Shown here piece after piece: positions 33,641 through 45,520 of a DNA stretch of 64,000 nt. The notes under the pieces are model-generated. The model was given only the letters and a program-made list of their open reading frames with translations. It had not been told where the DNA came from and searched no databases. Both the position numbers and the translations under genes were made by a program. Position 1 is the stretch's first letter, and every line of letters starts with the position of its first letter. This stretch comes from Stomorhina lunata (Eukaryota; Arthropoda; Insecta; Diptera; Rhiniidae): the NCBI GenBank assembly GCA_933228675.1, contig OW121744.1:97605526-97669525 (forward strand). The letters run 5' to 3'.

Positions 33641-34210
33641 AATACTGCATTGTTTTGGGAGCATACATTTTACTTTTATCCCCAAAAAGTGGGATAAAGA
33701 AGCCACTTACCGATTTGAACTTCCAGGGTCCTTTCTGTGGAATCGATTTGAGCCCCGAGATATCCACAGAGGAAGATTACTCGAAAACAGGTGAGGGGAT
33801 GCAGTAGTCGATGTTTTCAGGAAGGTTTGTAAGTTTATCCAGAATAGTAGAGTGGCCTATGGATGAAGTAGACCGTTCACCGGTAGGTCTTAACCTTCTT
33901 AAAGAGGTTAGACTCATGATTTTCTTTTCAATTCTAAGCCGTAATTCATAGATAGTAATCCATTATTTTTTTTACAAAATATTGTGAATTTATTTATTTT
34001 TTCAGAAAACATTGAACACGAAATACTTTATTTTTCAGCTATGAAACTTATTCATGCAACTTTTTTAACTTTTCCATTACTTAATAGTTAAATATCAAAA
34101 TTAAAGACATTATTACAACATTCTAGTGCAACATTGCAACAATCTGCATTGCTTATTATATGGACTGGATACATTACTTGGTAATGGGTAGAACCAAACA
34201 CAAGATATTA
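33641..34210. other. Intergenic, nothing recognised
   Basis: The first 300 bp are less AT-rich and may be old transposon sequence, but no motif or partner supports that. The rest is the 3' flank of the GST gene at 34218. Confidence 0.35.
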
Positions 34211-34217
34211 TAACATT

Positions 34218-35057
34218 TTACAATCCAGACTTCTTATAAATAAACTTATGAGCCTCATCATAATAGGGATTTGACTCCTCGCGTACTCTGGCCAACCAAT
34301 CGGTTATTTTCGGAAATTTCTTGGAAACATCATATTTGCAAAGTTCTAGAATTTTTAAGACAATTAGTAACATTATAAAAAAGCCAAAATGAACCTACTT
34401 ACTTGTTTGTTCTATTTCACAGGCCCCAAACAAATCGGCCACTGTCAAAGTTTTACCACTTAAATAATTGGAATCTTTTAACCAGATCTTTTCGACAGTC
34501 TTTAAACTTTGTTCCATTTCCTTGATAAGTTTATCGGCAGCCTCTTGGGAAGGCATATGAGCCAAACCATTCATTGGTAGAAGCCAACAGCGCAAAAAAT
34601 AATAAGCACATCCGGCGCGTAAATTTAAATGCTGCCATTCCAAAAACTCATCAACACGGGTACGATTTTTTAAGTCTTTGGGATACAAATCGGGGCTGAA
34701 TAAATCTTTGTCGGCTAAGTACCTAAAAAAAGAAAGAAAATAAGAATACAATTTTTGTTATTATATCAAGAAAAAAAACCTTATCATCGCCACAGATTCC
34801 GATAAATGAAAATCACCATCAACTAATGCCGGCACCTTTTGGAATCTATTAATTTTTTTATATTCCTCGGAAAGCTGCTCCTCTAGTTTAAAAGTAAACA
34901 TATGTTAGGTCTTAAAAATATTGACCATAATTAACTTACTCTTCCTTAGGGCAACTGGACACTCTTCAAAGGGTGTTTTACCCATTTTAAGGCCTATCCA
35001 TAGGGCCCTGGAGGGCTGAGACATTAAATCAAAATAATATTTAACCAATTTAGACAT
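34218..35057 (-). CDS. Glutathione S-transferase, theta class, copy 1, 222 aa
   Basis: Four exons on minus: 35057-34940, 34882-34780, 34722-34403 and 34345-34218, with phases 1, 2 and 1, giving 222 residues. The thioredoxin-fold N-terminus reads KYYFDLMSQPSRALWIGLKMGK, with the SQPSRA motif that holds the theta-class catalytic serine. VPALVDGDFHLSES is the glutathione-binding loop with the usual Glu-Ser. The helical C-terminal domain contains RVDEFLEWQHLNLRAGC and GKTLTVADL. It conjugates glutathione to electrophiles in the cytosol. Exon lengths are identical in its two neighbours downstream, which mark it as part of a tandem triplet. The intron 2 donor is weak (AG then GTTTTT). Confidence 0.93.
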
Positions 35058-35308
35058 TATTTTAGAAGATTTATATTAACAATTAAATATTTTTGTTTTT
35101 AAATATTGAAATAAGATTGCACTATGTGAGAACAAGTTAAAAAAGCTTCCATCTAGTAGATCAACCGGTCTAAAGTTCAATTAAAGCTTTTTTGTTTATC
35201 TTTTTGTAAAAGGCTGCCAGATATTTTTGCCAGCAGCATCCGAACTATATTAAAAAATCGCCAGAAAAATAGGAAACTTAATAAATAACTGCAACTAACT
35301 CTTTTGAA

Positions 35309-36015
35309 ACAAGTAAGAAAGTGCTATAGTCGGTCAAGACCGACTATACGATTACCTCCGCCCCTAAGGTTAAAGGTGTTCTTTTTCCTGTATAAAGACA
35401 AATTTTTGCAAAATTTTGCCATAATGCAAATATTTTCTCAAAACTTATATATTTAAGCTATTTCCGTCATTTGGACTTGTATGAGAGCTAGGGTCAAATG
35501 TGGACTGATTATCTCGAAATTTGGCAAATTGATTACAGTTGTTACAAAAATTATGTATGCAAAAAACAAACTTAAATTTCGCATTATCTTCAGATTTACG
35601 AGATTTTTTTGACAGAAGAGTTTGTATGGGAGCTATGGTCAAATGTTTACCGATTTCAACGAAATTCGGTGCAGTGATTTTAGTTTACATAAGCAGTATT
35701 AGTTTTAAACTTAATGAAAAAAATATTGATATTTGTGGCCAATATATCAATTCCGGGAAGTGGGACCTATGGAAGGTACCATAAATAATGAACTGATTTT
35801 GACCAATTTCAATTAGCCATGGTCCCACTATCAAAAAAAATGATCTGTGCCAAATTTAATCAAATTATCTCTAGAATTGCGACCTGTACTTTGATTACAT
35901 GGCCAGCCAGACGGTATACTAAAAGATGGGTATAAGACAAATATTTCTGTGCGTTACATACATCAGAACAAACTTATAATACCCTTTCTAACTATGGTGG
36001 TGAACCCATATTTTT
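35309..36015 (+). repeat. R1 family copy, near full length
   Basis: Begins 'aagtaagaaagtgctatagt' with the short inverted phrase CGGTCAAGACCG, then 'ccgcccctaaggt', 'gttaccgatttcaacgaaat', 'aattccgggaagtgggac' and 'acatacatcagaacaaactt', ending 'ctttctaactatggtggtga'. It is the most complete copy in the window and can serve as a reference. No coding capacity. Confidence 0.7.
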
Positions 36016-36039
36016 TCGTTCTTATGGCAGAACTCGCGG

Positions 36040-36225
36040 CACATGTTAGCCAACTACATTAAAGGGTGTTAACATAGTTACTCGGGTGATGTCACTGGGA
36101 GGTCAGTGTCTACAGTTGAGATGAAGGATAGCCAAGATAAGTCTGGGCTTACTAAGTTAAGACTTATCAGAACCGTTGCTTGGTATCCAACAACCCCTAC
36201 ATCAGCCAAAATAATAACAGATAAA
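36040..36225. repeat. Repeat inverted relative to 32820-33045
   Basis: 'gtgatgtcactgggaggtca', 'ggcttactaagttaagactt' and 'gttgcttggtatccaac' are inverse complements of the 32.9-33.0 kb sequence. The pair brackets the first GST gene. Confidence 0.65.
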
Positions 36226-36440
36226 CATCAAACAATTATCACAATAACAAATTACCCTAATCTGGTTATTAACTAGTGAAACATAAAAGCCATTGCCTCA
36301 TGCATTACTATATATTTGAATAATACTTAAAATCTTTAAAACTGCAAAAAAAATTCTAATATCGCCTTATATTAAACATTATTTGTAAAGAAAAATGTAT
36401 CTAAATTTCAAATAGAAATTATTGACTATAATCTATTAAT

Positions 36441-37310
36441 TTACAATGCCGCCATCTTTTTAACAATTTTATGAGCCTCATCATAATAAGGATTTGATTC
36501 TTCCCGTACTCTAGCCAGCCAATCGTTTATTTTGGGAAACTTCTTCGAAACATCGTATTTGCAAATTTCTGAAATAAAAAAATTTTAATTACAAATTGAT
36601 TTCAATCCTAATTTTAAAAAGAACTTGCTTGTTTGTTCTATTTCACTGGCCCCCAACAAATCGGCCACCGTTAAAGTTTTACCACTTAAATAGTTGTTTT
36701 CCTTGAGCCAGATCTTCTCAACCGCTTTTAGACTAATTTCCATTTCCTTTATAAGTTTATCTTTACCCTCTTGAGAGGGCATAGGGGCCAGACCATACGT
36801 AGGTAAAACAAAACAACGTTCAAATAAAGTACCACAACCCAAGCGTATATTTAAATGTTGCCATTCCAAGAATTCATCAACTCGGGTACGATTTCTTAAA
36901 TCCTTAGGATAAAGATCGGGGCTTAATAAATCTTTATGTGCTAAATATCTTAAAAGAAACTTTGTTATATTCAAAAAATTTGGTTGAAATGGGCAGGTAT
37001 ATTACCTTATTATAGCCACAGATTCCGATAGGTGAAAATCACCATCAACTAAAGCCGGAACCTTTTGGAATCGATTAATTTTCTTATATTCCTCCGTAAG
37101 TTGTTCCTCTATTTTGTTAATATAGAAAATTTATATAATATTGTTATATACCGGTACTTTGTATTACTACTTTTATATCATAATAAACTTACGCTTCCTT
37201 AGGGCCACTGGACACTCCTCAAAGGGTGCTTTACCCATCTTTAAGCCTATCCAAAGAGCCCTTGAGGGCTGAGAAATGAAATCAAAATAATATTTAACTA
37301 ACTTAGACAT
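36441..37310 (-). CDS. Glutathione S-transferase, theta class, copy 2, 222 aa, GC donor
   Basis: Exons on minus 37310-37193, 37108-37006, 36948-36629 and 36568-36441, the same lengths and phases as copy 1, give 222 residues. KYYFDFISQPSRALWIGLKMGK holds the theta-class serine, VPALVDGDFHLSES the glutathione site, and RVDEFLEWQHLN and GKTLTVADLLG the C-terminal helices. The last intron starts with GCAAGT at the place where both sister genes have GTAAGT, so a GC-AG intron is needed to keep the frame (ACA A then AA ATT). Otherwise no defect is visible, and the gene is probably active. Cytosolic conjugation of glutathione to electrophiles is the expected role. Confidence 0.92.
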
Positions 37311-37379
37311 TAGGCTTCAATTAATTATTTTAAAATTTATAAATCTTTGTAATATTTTATTGAGATATAAATAAAACGA

Positions 37380-37560
37380 GTAAGAACATTTTATAGCCGG
37401 TCAAACCGAACTATTTGATACCCTACACCACTAAGTTCAGGTATGGACCAATAACACACCGACTTGAGACTTGAGTGATTTTATATCATTTCCGGCAATG
37501 GGTCTGATACCCGAGCTAGGTTGAAATGTGGACCACACAGACTTGCGACTTTGCTTTTCG
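37380..37560 (+). repeat. R1 family 5' part
   Basis: 'gtaagaacattttatagccg' with 'gtcaaaccga' and 'ataccctacaccactaagtt' parallels the start of the 35.3 kb copy. It is cut by the non-LTR remnant that follows. Confidence 0.5.
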
Positions 37561-37599
37561 ATTTATGTTTACAAAAAACTAATTTCTGCAAAGAAACAT

Positions 37600-37915
37600 G
37601 GCTACGTGTAGGACATCTAGAGTTCTATGGCCTAAATCGGACATTAATGCAACCAAAATTCTACTATGTCTGAATTGGTCAAGCTTAAGAAGATGTATAG
37701 GGTTTCTAATGGGACACCGTGCCTTAAATTCGACTATGTCTAGATGAGGTTTCGTCCGAGTCGGTAGAACACATTCTCTGTCACTGTCCAAGGCTACAAA
37801 ATCAAAGGCTCAAACATCTAGGCAGCAGATTCTTTGCTGAACTTCAGGATCTGCAACAGTGCAATTTGCAAGATATTTTAGGGTTCACCAGTGGTCTCAA
37901 CTGGCCTAGATAGGG
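37600..37915 (+). mobile_element. Jockey-type non-LTR remnant, RNase H/C-terminal end
   Basis: Forward frames give 'LWPKSDINATKILL', 'LMGHRALNS' and, after a shift, SVEHILCHCPRLQNQRLKHL then 'FFAELQDLQ' and 'DILGF'. A His/Cys cluster of the form EHxLCHCPxL is typical of the zinc-binding segment after the RNase H domain of insect jockey-like elements. Several stops and frameshifts; an old fragment. Confidence 0.65.
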
Positions 37916-38089
37916 TACTTTCCTTCTCCCTCTACACTTCTTTTATCTTTTCCTCTATCTTCAATCTTCTTTTTTCTTTTCTTTTAGTAAAGGATCACAA
38001 TAGACCCCTGGGGTCTCCGAGTGAAGGTGTCGCTTAACACCTCCTTTATAACCTAACCTAAAGATTTAGCAAAAAATTTCAATTATCTT

Positions 38090-38460
38090 TAGGTTTATCA
38101 GCGTTTTTTATATTTAAGTGACTTTTGAGAGTTGGTTTTGTATGGGATTATTGGAAAATATAACCCGATTCCAACAAAATTTAATACACTGGTTTTGACT
38201 GTTAAAATATTAAAATATTTTGGCTAAACTTCACTCAAATACAAATAAATTTTAAGCTGTAAAGAGCCAAAATCTCTTTTAAGGGAAGGCAGTCGTATAG
38301 AAGGTATCCGAAATAATGATCCGATTTTATTCAAATGGATTCTTTGAATATGTACTTAAAGATGGATGTAAGACCAATTTTTCTAAGCGTTACAAACATT
38401 AGCACAAACCCAATATACCCTTTTCTATGCCGGTTGAGGGTATAAAAGCTTCCACATAAC
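38090..38460 (+). repeat. R1-like repeat
   Basis: 'tttgtatgggattattggaa', 'gattccaacaaaatttaat' and 'acccttttctatgccggttg' parallel the order of the R1 family, but are strongly diverged. Confidence 0.5.
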
Positions 38461-38575
38461 TGATCAAAAGTCCATTTAAAGCTTTTTGATGCGTTATCTT
38501 TCTGTAAAGTGGCCAGACATTTTTGTTTGCGAATTCCAGAATTTTGGTAATAATATTTCCAAAAGTAAAAAATTG

Positions 38576-39745
38576 GAACAAGTCTAGTTCTACTAAACTG
38601 TACCGATTTTTTTTGAAATTTGTTCCCCGTTAGGGGCTTTACATAGCTTTTGTTTGATATGTTTTTTATGGGTCAGAAGTTTTTGGTTTGGGAGATATAG
38701 TGCTTTAAAGTCCTGAAATATAAATCGATATATCTCTCTTATTTTTGTACCGATAGTAACGATATATATATCATGCAAAAGTGCTCCAAAGTATTTGTCA
38801 GAAGAGATATCTCAATAGGCTTTTAATGAACCCATTAATGAGTTAAGAAAAATGTTAAATTTGACCCTTGGTTTTTGTACAAAAATGTCTATATCTCGAA
38901 AACTGTTCGATTTGACATAATTAGCCAACCTTTTAAGCTTTTACCATATAAAAGCTTAAAATAAATAGTCAGCCAAAATCTTTAAAGATAATAGAGATAT
39001 TAAGGTTGATTTTTTTGTATCTTTCAGTTCCAAAGTCTAGTTTAACTGAATTGTACCGATTTTAATCATTTTTATGGCCCATAAAGAACTTTTAATTGCA
39101 AGAATAATAGTGTAGAAATTTTTGGCAAGCGATAACGATAATAAATTACTACGGGGAAAATATTAAAATCGAAAAATTAATTTGTAAGGAACTATTTAGG
39201 AAAATGTTTATAATTTGTCGACTAGTTTTCGAGATATAGACATTTTTATACAAAAACAAATAGTAAATGTTAGATTTTCCTTGTTAATAATTCCTTAATG
39301 GGTTAATTAAAAGATCTTTATGGGCTATACAAATTTTTAGGATCTTTGGAACTAAAAGGTAAAAAAAATCAATTTTAAACCTTAATATCAAATAAAAGCT
39401 TAAAAGGTTGGCCGCTTATTTCTACGTATCATAGGTCTACCTAATATTGATTAGTTTTCGAGATATAGACATATTTGTACAAAAACCAATGGGTAAAATT
39501 TAACATTTTTCTTAATAATTAATGGGTTAATTAAAGCACTTTCATATGATATACATACTGCTACTATCGGTTCAAAAATAAGAGAGATATAACGATTTGT
39601 ATTTTGGAACTTTAAAGCACTTATCTCCCAAACCAAAAATTTTCGACCAAAAATTTTTACACCATTATTCTTAAAATTAAAACTTCTATATGGACTATAC
39701 AAATTTAAGATCGATGCAGTTCAGCTGAAATAGTCTTAAGCGTTT
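38576..39745. mobile_element. Long foldback element, about 1.17 kb
   Basis: The two halves are inverse complements over hundreds of bases. 'ttggtttgggagatatagtg', 'atatctctcttatttttg' and 'ccgatagta' on the left (38685-38760) match the inverse of 39550-39640. 'tgtctatatctcgaaaact' (38887) matches the inverse near 39450. 'agccaaccttttaagctttt' (38926) matches the inverse near 39395. Additional internal copies make the centre complex. No coding frame. This is the structure of a Foldback-type transposon. Confidence 0.75.
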
Positions 39746-40023
39746 ATATTGAAACTATTCAAAATCGATCGAGCGATAGGAGTCTTCCAAAATATACTAA
39801 AAATGTTATAGTTTAGGATATACATAAAGATATATCTATAAAAGCTAATGTTTAGCTTGAACTAGCAAATGCAAATTTTATTCGGAACGCTTTAGAATAC
39901 TTATACTTTATTATTTTAAATTACATGTATTAAGTCACTGTATTTTATTTTTAAAGTCTTATCCTCAGACTTTGATAATTAGAACCATAGTATACTTGAT
40001 TAAAATTATATTGTTCATCTAAT

Positions 40024-40889
40024 TTACTTAGCCGAGTACTTATTCACTATCTTATGAGCTTCATCATAATAGGGATTTGAGTCCTCACGTACTCTGGCCA
40101 ACCATTCGGCTACTTTGGGAAACTTTTTTGAAACATCATATTTGCAGAGCTCTAAAAATGTATACAAATTATTCCAAAATTTCTTTAATTACTTAAGTCA
40201 CCCCAGCGAAAAACTTACTGACTTGATCCACTTCACAGGCCCCCATCAAATCGGCCACAGTCAGAGTTTTACCACTCAAATAACTGCTATCTTTAAGCCA
40301 GATATTCTCTATTGTTTTCAAACTGCGCTCCATTTCGTTAATAAGTTTATCAACTTTCTCCTGGGAAGGCATAGGGGCCCAGCCATTTACAGGTGAAAGC
40401 CAACAGCGAACGAAATAAAAGCCACAACCTGCGCGTACATTTAAATGTTGCCATTCCAAAAATTCATCAATTCGGGCGCGAGTTTTCAAATCTTTGGGAT
40501 AAAGTTGGGAATCTAATAAATTATTAGAGGATAAATATCTAAAAACATATATTAGAACTTAATATTTTAAATTAAAAAAATATTTACCTTATCATAGCCA
40601 CAGATTCCGATAAATGAAAATCACCATCCACCAAAGCTGGCACCTTTTGAAAACGATTTATTTTTTTATATTCCTCGGTAAATTGTTCCCCTATTTTAAT
40701 AGTAAACAGATGTTAAACATACACTATTTATACATACATATATAATCGGTAATAATTTTAACGGAACTTACTTTTTCTTAGCGCCACTGGGCACTCTTCA
40801 AATGGTGTTTTGCCCATTTTTAAGGCGATCCATAGAGCCCTTGAGGGCTGGGAAAGGAAATCATAATAATATTTAACCATTTTGGACAT
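40024..40889 (-). CDS. Glutathione S-transferase, theta class, copy 3, 222 aa
   Basis: Exons on minus 40889-40772, 40690-40588, 40538-40219 and 40151-40024 with phases 1, 2 and 1 give 222 residues. It has KYYYDFLSQPSRALWIALKMGK with the theta-class serine, VPALVDGDFHLSES, a somewhat changed start of exon 3 (YLSSNNLLDSQLYPKDLKTR against YLADKDLFSPDLYPKDL in copy 1), then RIDEFLEWQHLNVRAGC and GKTLTVADLMGACEVD. The C-terminus ends NKYSAK and differs from the sisters. This is the first of the triplet in transcription direction. Cytosolic glutathione conjugation is expected. Confidence 0.93.
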
Positions 40890-41109
40890 TTTTGTGTCAA
40901 TATTTTAATGTTAAATTCAATATTTATGTTTAGATAAGTTTTCTACAGGACAATTTGAACAAACTAAAAAAAGCTTCGCAATATTTTATTGGCTAGTCTA
41001 AAGTTCAACTTAAGCTTTTTTTTAAATTTAAAAGTTTAGCTTTTTCTGGTCGTTATCTGATAGTGATTTTGCCAGACATTTTTGATGGTCTTAAATATCG
41101 CTATTTTCA

Positions 41110-42905
41110 AGAAATGAATACATATAATCCTAACCAAAATTTCCTATAAAAATAAGAAATTTTTCAAAAGAAAATTTTTGAAAATTTTCTTATAAAAAAA
41201 TAAGAAACTTTTGAAAAATTTCTTATAAAAATAAGTAATTTTTGAAAAATTTCCTATAAAAATAACAAATTTTTGAAAAATATCCTATAAGAATAAGAAA
41301 TTTTGGAAAAATTTCCTATAAAAATAAGAAATTGTTGAAAACTTTACCATAAAGACAAAAAAAATTTTTAAATTTCCAATAAAAATAAGAAATTTTTGAA
41401 AATTTTCCTATAAAAATAAGAATTTTTTGAAAAAAATCTTATAAAAATAAGAAATTTTAGAAAAATTTCCTATAAAAATAAGAATTTTTTGAAAAATTCC
41501 CTATAAAAATAAGAAACTTTTGAAAATGTTCCTATAATATAAGAAATTTTTGAAAACTTTTATATAAAAATTAGAAATTTGTGAAAAATTTCCTATATAA
41601 ATAAGAAATTTTTGAAAATTTTCCTATAAAAATAAGAAATGTTTGAAAACAGTCATATAAAAATTAGAAATTTTTGAAAAATTTCCTATAAAGAAAGAAA
41701 TTTTTAAAAAATTTTCTATTAAAATAAGAAATTTCAAAAAAACTTCCAATAAATATAACAAATTTTTGAAAAATTTGCTCTACAAATTTTTGAAAAATTT
41801 CTTGTAAAAATAAGAAATTTAAAAAAAATTCCCATAAAAATAAGAAATTTAAAAAAATTTCCTATAAAAATAAGAAATTTTTGAAAATTTTCCTATAAAA
41901 ATAAGAAATTTTTGAAAAAATTCTTATAAAAATAAGAAATTTTAGAAAAATTTCCTATAAAAATAAGAATTTTTTGAAAAATTCCCTATAAAAATAAGAA
42001 ACTTTTGAAAATGTTCCTATAATATAAGAAATTTTTGAAAACTTTTATATAAAAATTAGAAATTTTTGAAAAATTTCCTATAAAAATAAGAAATTTTTGA
42101 AAATTTTCCTATAAAAATAAGAAACTTTTGAAAACATTCATATAAAAATTAGAAATTTTTGAAAAATTTCCTATAAAGAAAGAAATTTTTAAAAAATTTT
42201 CTATTAAAATAAGAAATTTCAAAAAAACTTTCAATAAATATAACAAATTTTTGAAAAATTTGCTCTACAAATTTTTGAAAAATTTCTTGTAAAAATAAGA
42301 AATTTAAAAAAAATTCCTATAAAAATAAGAAATTTTTGAAAAATTTCCTATAAAAATAAGAACTTTTTTAAAAATTTCCTAAAAAAATAACAAATTTTCT
42401 AAAAATTTCCTAAAAAATAAGAAAATTTTTAAAAATTTCCTAAAAAAAATAAGAAATTTTTTAAAAATTTCCTATAAAAATAAGAAATTTTGGAAAATTT
42501 TCCTATAAAAATAAGAAATTTTTTAAAAAATTCTTATAAAAATAAGAAATTTTAGAAAAATTTCCTATAAAAATAAGAAACTTTTGAAAATTTTACTATA
42601 AAATAAGAAATTTTTGAAAACTTTCATATAAAAATTAGAAATTTTTGAAAAATTTCCTATAAAGAAAGAAATTTTTAAAAAATTTTCTATTAAAATAAGA
42701 AATTTCAAAAAAACTTCCAATAAATATAACAAATTTTTGAAAAATTTACTCTACAAATTTTTGAAAAATTTCTTGTAAAAATAATAAATTTAAAAAAAAA
42801 TTCCCATAAAAATAAGAAATTTTTGAAAAATTTCCTATAAAAATAAGAAGTTTTTGAAAAATTTCCTATAAACATAAGTTTTTGAAAAATTTCCTATAAA
42901 AATAA
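41110..42905. repeat. 31-bp A/T minisatellite with 485-bp higher-order repeat
   Basis: Units of about 31 bp of the form AAGAAATTTTTGAAAAATTT plus CCTATAAAAAT. The irregular landmark CCTATAAAGAAAGAAA occurs at 41685, 42170 and 42656, each followed by the same series of variant units (TTTCTATTAAAATAAG, 'tccaataaatataac' and 'gctctac' forms). Blocks of about 485 bp are therefore repeated three times. Unlike the other arrays it lacks the CTATAG core (CCTATAA instead). Confidence 0.95.
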
Positions 42906-43235
42906 AGCAAACTGTACTTTGATTGAATGAATGCATGAACTATTTACATGCATTCGGTGTATATCGGCATATTTAAGAGTGAATGTCAGGCCAATATCGA
43001 CTCCCATAAAAAAAATCATATCTTAACCATCCCATTGAAATATTATTAGCGGTCTGGCAGCAGCCAAACAATAAGAAATAAACAAAAAGCTTTTAATAAA
43101 AGAGAACAAACTAAGCTCTCTCTTAAAAAATAAACAAATACACGGGAAGAAATTTATAATACCAATTAAAATACTTTTATAATTATTTTTGTTTCTTTTT
43201 CAATTTTTCTAATTTTATATAAAAAAAATCCAACT
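42906..43235. other. 3' flank of CRAL-TRIO gene 5
   Basis: AT-rich with no feature beyond a weak R1-like phrase ('gtactttgattgaatg', 'agtgaatgtcaggccaata'). Confidence 0.35.
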
Positions 43236-44384
43236 TTAGTCTATAGCTAATTTGCGAAATGAACCACTAGCGGTTTTAACACAACTATTTTCTCCCGAAC
43301 GCAGTTTTTCATTGACGCCATATTTTTCATCTTCATCAAAGTAGGACTTAAAACTTAACAAAAGTTGTTCATAACTCTTGGCAGCCTCCTTGAGGGAACC
43401 GTTAGAACCACCATATTCCTCAGGTAAATATTCTTTGCCTATTGCTTTATGCAAAGATTCCAAATTTGGATGGATATTTAACTGAAAATACACAAAAATT
43501 AAGAAAACTTTCCGTTTAGAAACTGTATATCTTTTTTAAATTACCAAATCCTTTTGCTTCATGACATTGCGTACAAGACCCAATATTATCTGAACCTCCC
43601 GGGAGGCATTCACAATATGAGTACCCTTTAAATTAGTGGGTATGCCAAGCTCCAGCATAGCTGACATTTGCTTAAATAGACTAATTTCAAATTGTTTTAG
43701 AAAGGCGAAGGGTATTTTGGAGAAATCTAAAATCTCTATAACTCCCGATATATTCCAGTTATCATCGGTATTGGTTTCAATCTCACTACGCATAACATGG
43801 AATCGAAATAGTTCTGCCACCGTATGAAGGGGGGGATTTATATTACCCAAAATCATGACATGAATGCGGGGTCCTCCGGGTCCACCAGCTGGCTTGGGAA
43901 GGGTATAAAATATGCTGGAAATTAAAAGAATAATTAGTATATTCTTATATATTAACCCCCTCAATCATAAACGAAAAATAAAGTTATGACAAACTTAATT
44001 TTCCATACAAAATTCATACAATAGACCTTTGATTTTATAATTCGTTTATTAATTAGAGGTTATATCTATTAGGTTTATAGCTTACTCCGATTGGGCAATA
44101 TCCAAAATTTTGTCATCAATACGATGTGACTTTAGCAACTCCTTCGCCGACGACTTGTAGGAATAAAAGTAGTCTATACGCTTTTTGGCGCTTTCCAAGC
44201 TATATTTGCAAAAACGCAAGAAGGCTATTAAAAACTGATCATCTGTTCTAGACTTCAAATGAGGCTGTTTCTCCAACCACGACCTCAAAGCCTCCAAGTC
44301 CTCATCTATACGTGTTGGTATCTCATGCAATTGACTGCAGGCGATCTCTTGCAATTCGCTATTTAAGGGTCTTAATTTCGACAT
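43236..44384 (-). CDS. CRAL-TRIO lipid-binding protein 5 (alpha-TTP-like), 304 aa, divergent
   Basis: Exons on minus 44384-44086, 43914-43545 and 43481-43236 (phases 2 and 0) give 304 residues, slightly shorter than the paralogues. The N-terminal domain has TRIDEDLEALRSWLEKQPHL but FLRFCKYSLESAKKRID, with Phe for the Gly found in all five sisters. The lipid-binding domain has LPKPAGGPGGPRIHV and 'GTHIVNAS'. Exon 3 has 'KEYLPEEYGGSNG' and a shortened C-terminus with CVKTASGSFRKLAID in place of the FGxEGSFRKL form. The reading frame and splice sites are intact. It is probably a functional but faster-evolving paralogue, perhaps with a different ligand. Confidence 0.92.
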
Positions 44385-44879
44385 TTTCGGTGATTTTTTA
44401 ATGGAATTGTATTTCTTGTTGAATATCTAAATTGACACTGATATTGTTTAATGCTTATTTTAATGGGTAAAGCGTAAAAGTATGCAGTTACTCGTATTTA
44501 TTTTCCTTAGCCAATAAATTTATATTTATGGATGTGTATATATTTCAAAATATTTTTTGTTTTTTTTGGAATTGATAAGATATTGTCGCTGTCCAATAAT
44601 CAATATCGAGTAACAACAACAGTAATAGATGAAATATTCTTCTATTATTTATATATCGGATATTTGTACTGCGATTACAGTTCACATATGTTAACATGGT
44701 GTTTCCTAAATTAAGCATTTTGATCTTTTTCTGTTAACATTTTAACCACAAAAATGTAGTCATAGGAATAACGTAACCGACATTGAATTTTTTCTCAAAC
44801 TGCCGTTAATCAAATCAAAATTCCTAAATGGTAAGAAATTTTAATGGTGATTCTTTATTTAAGGGGATATTATTTGCAA
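44385..44879. other. Upstream of CRAL-TRIO gene 5, nothing recognised
   Basis: AT-rich. No clear promoter motif was found; a 60-codon frame at 44532-44714 (+) has no recognisable content. Confidence 0.4.
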
Positions 44880-45500
44880 AGAGCTATGGGATTCATTCGT
44901 CAAGACGCACCGCCAGAGGTAAGGCGAAAAACGGCACGAGGATGTCATTGGCCTATAATAGCCAATATGATTCCGACGCTGCACAACACAAACAGTAGGA
45001 AGAAGTTCAAGAAGCATAGGCATATGTAGCTGAATTCGAAAGAATCTACGGCTTGGGCATCTCTCCAAGTTTCATCAAGCATGGAAAAGCTGGTAGCTCT
45101 TCAGCACCCTATAAAGGGCCAGTGAAGAAACCAGAGGATCCTCGTGATATGGAAGAAGCCTGTTGTCATTATGCTCAATTGTGAAACTGTAAAGGTAAAG
45201 GTACCTTGCTAGTAGGTTCTCTAGGCTCCCGTATGAGACCCTAGAGACTCACAATCCCGAAATGATAGTGTCAAGAGGACAAGGTATGGTTACATACAAT
45301 CTTCAACTTTAAAAAAAGGTGAAGAAGTCAGTGAGCCGAGACATAGTTTAGGCAGCTATCATAGATCATAACGATTCTTATAGTAGAATTAAAAATGATC
45401 TATGGAAGCTGATTGAAGCCCCTCTAGTTGACAGCCTTGATCTTGTTAAGAAACCCAACGATAATATATCATCAAGTCTACATGAAGCCAATGTTGTTTA
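44880..45500 (+). mobile_element. Retroelement gag-like remnant
   Basis: Forward frames contain 'AEFERIYGL' and, after breaks, 'NDSYSRIKNDLWKLIEAPLVDSLDL'-like text. The same phrases (ARFERIYGLTKDI, RIKNDLWELIEARLVDS) occur on minus at 54290-54060. The encoded domain is unknown to me; a gag or other structural part of a retroelement is a guess. Stops and shifts are abundant. Confidence 0.5.
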
Positions 45501-45520
45501 GTTCAATGAGCTGTTGAAAT

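Noticed and set aside
40115..40396. Plus-strand frame of 93 codons
   Set aside because: Antisense of GST copy 3, exon 3.
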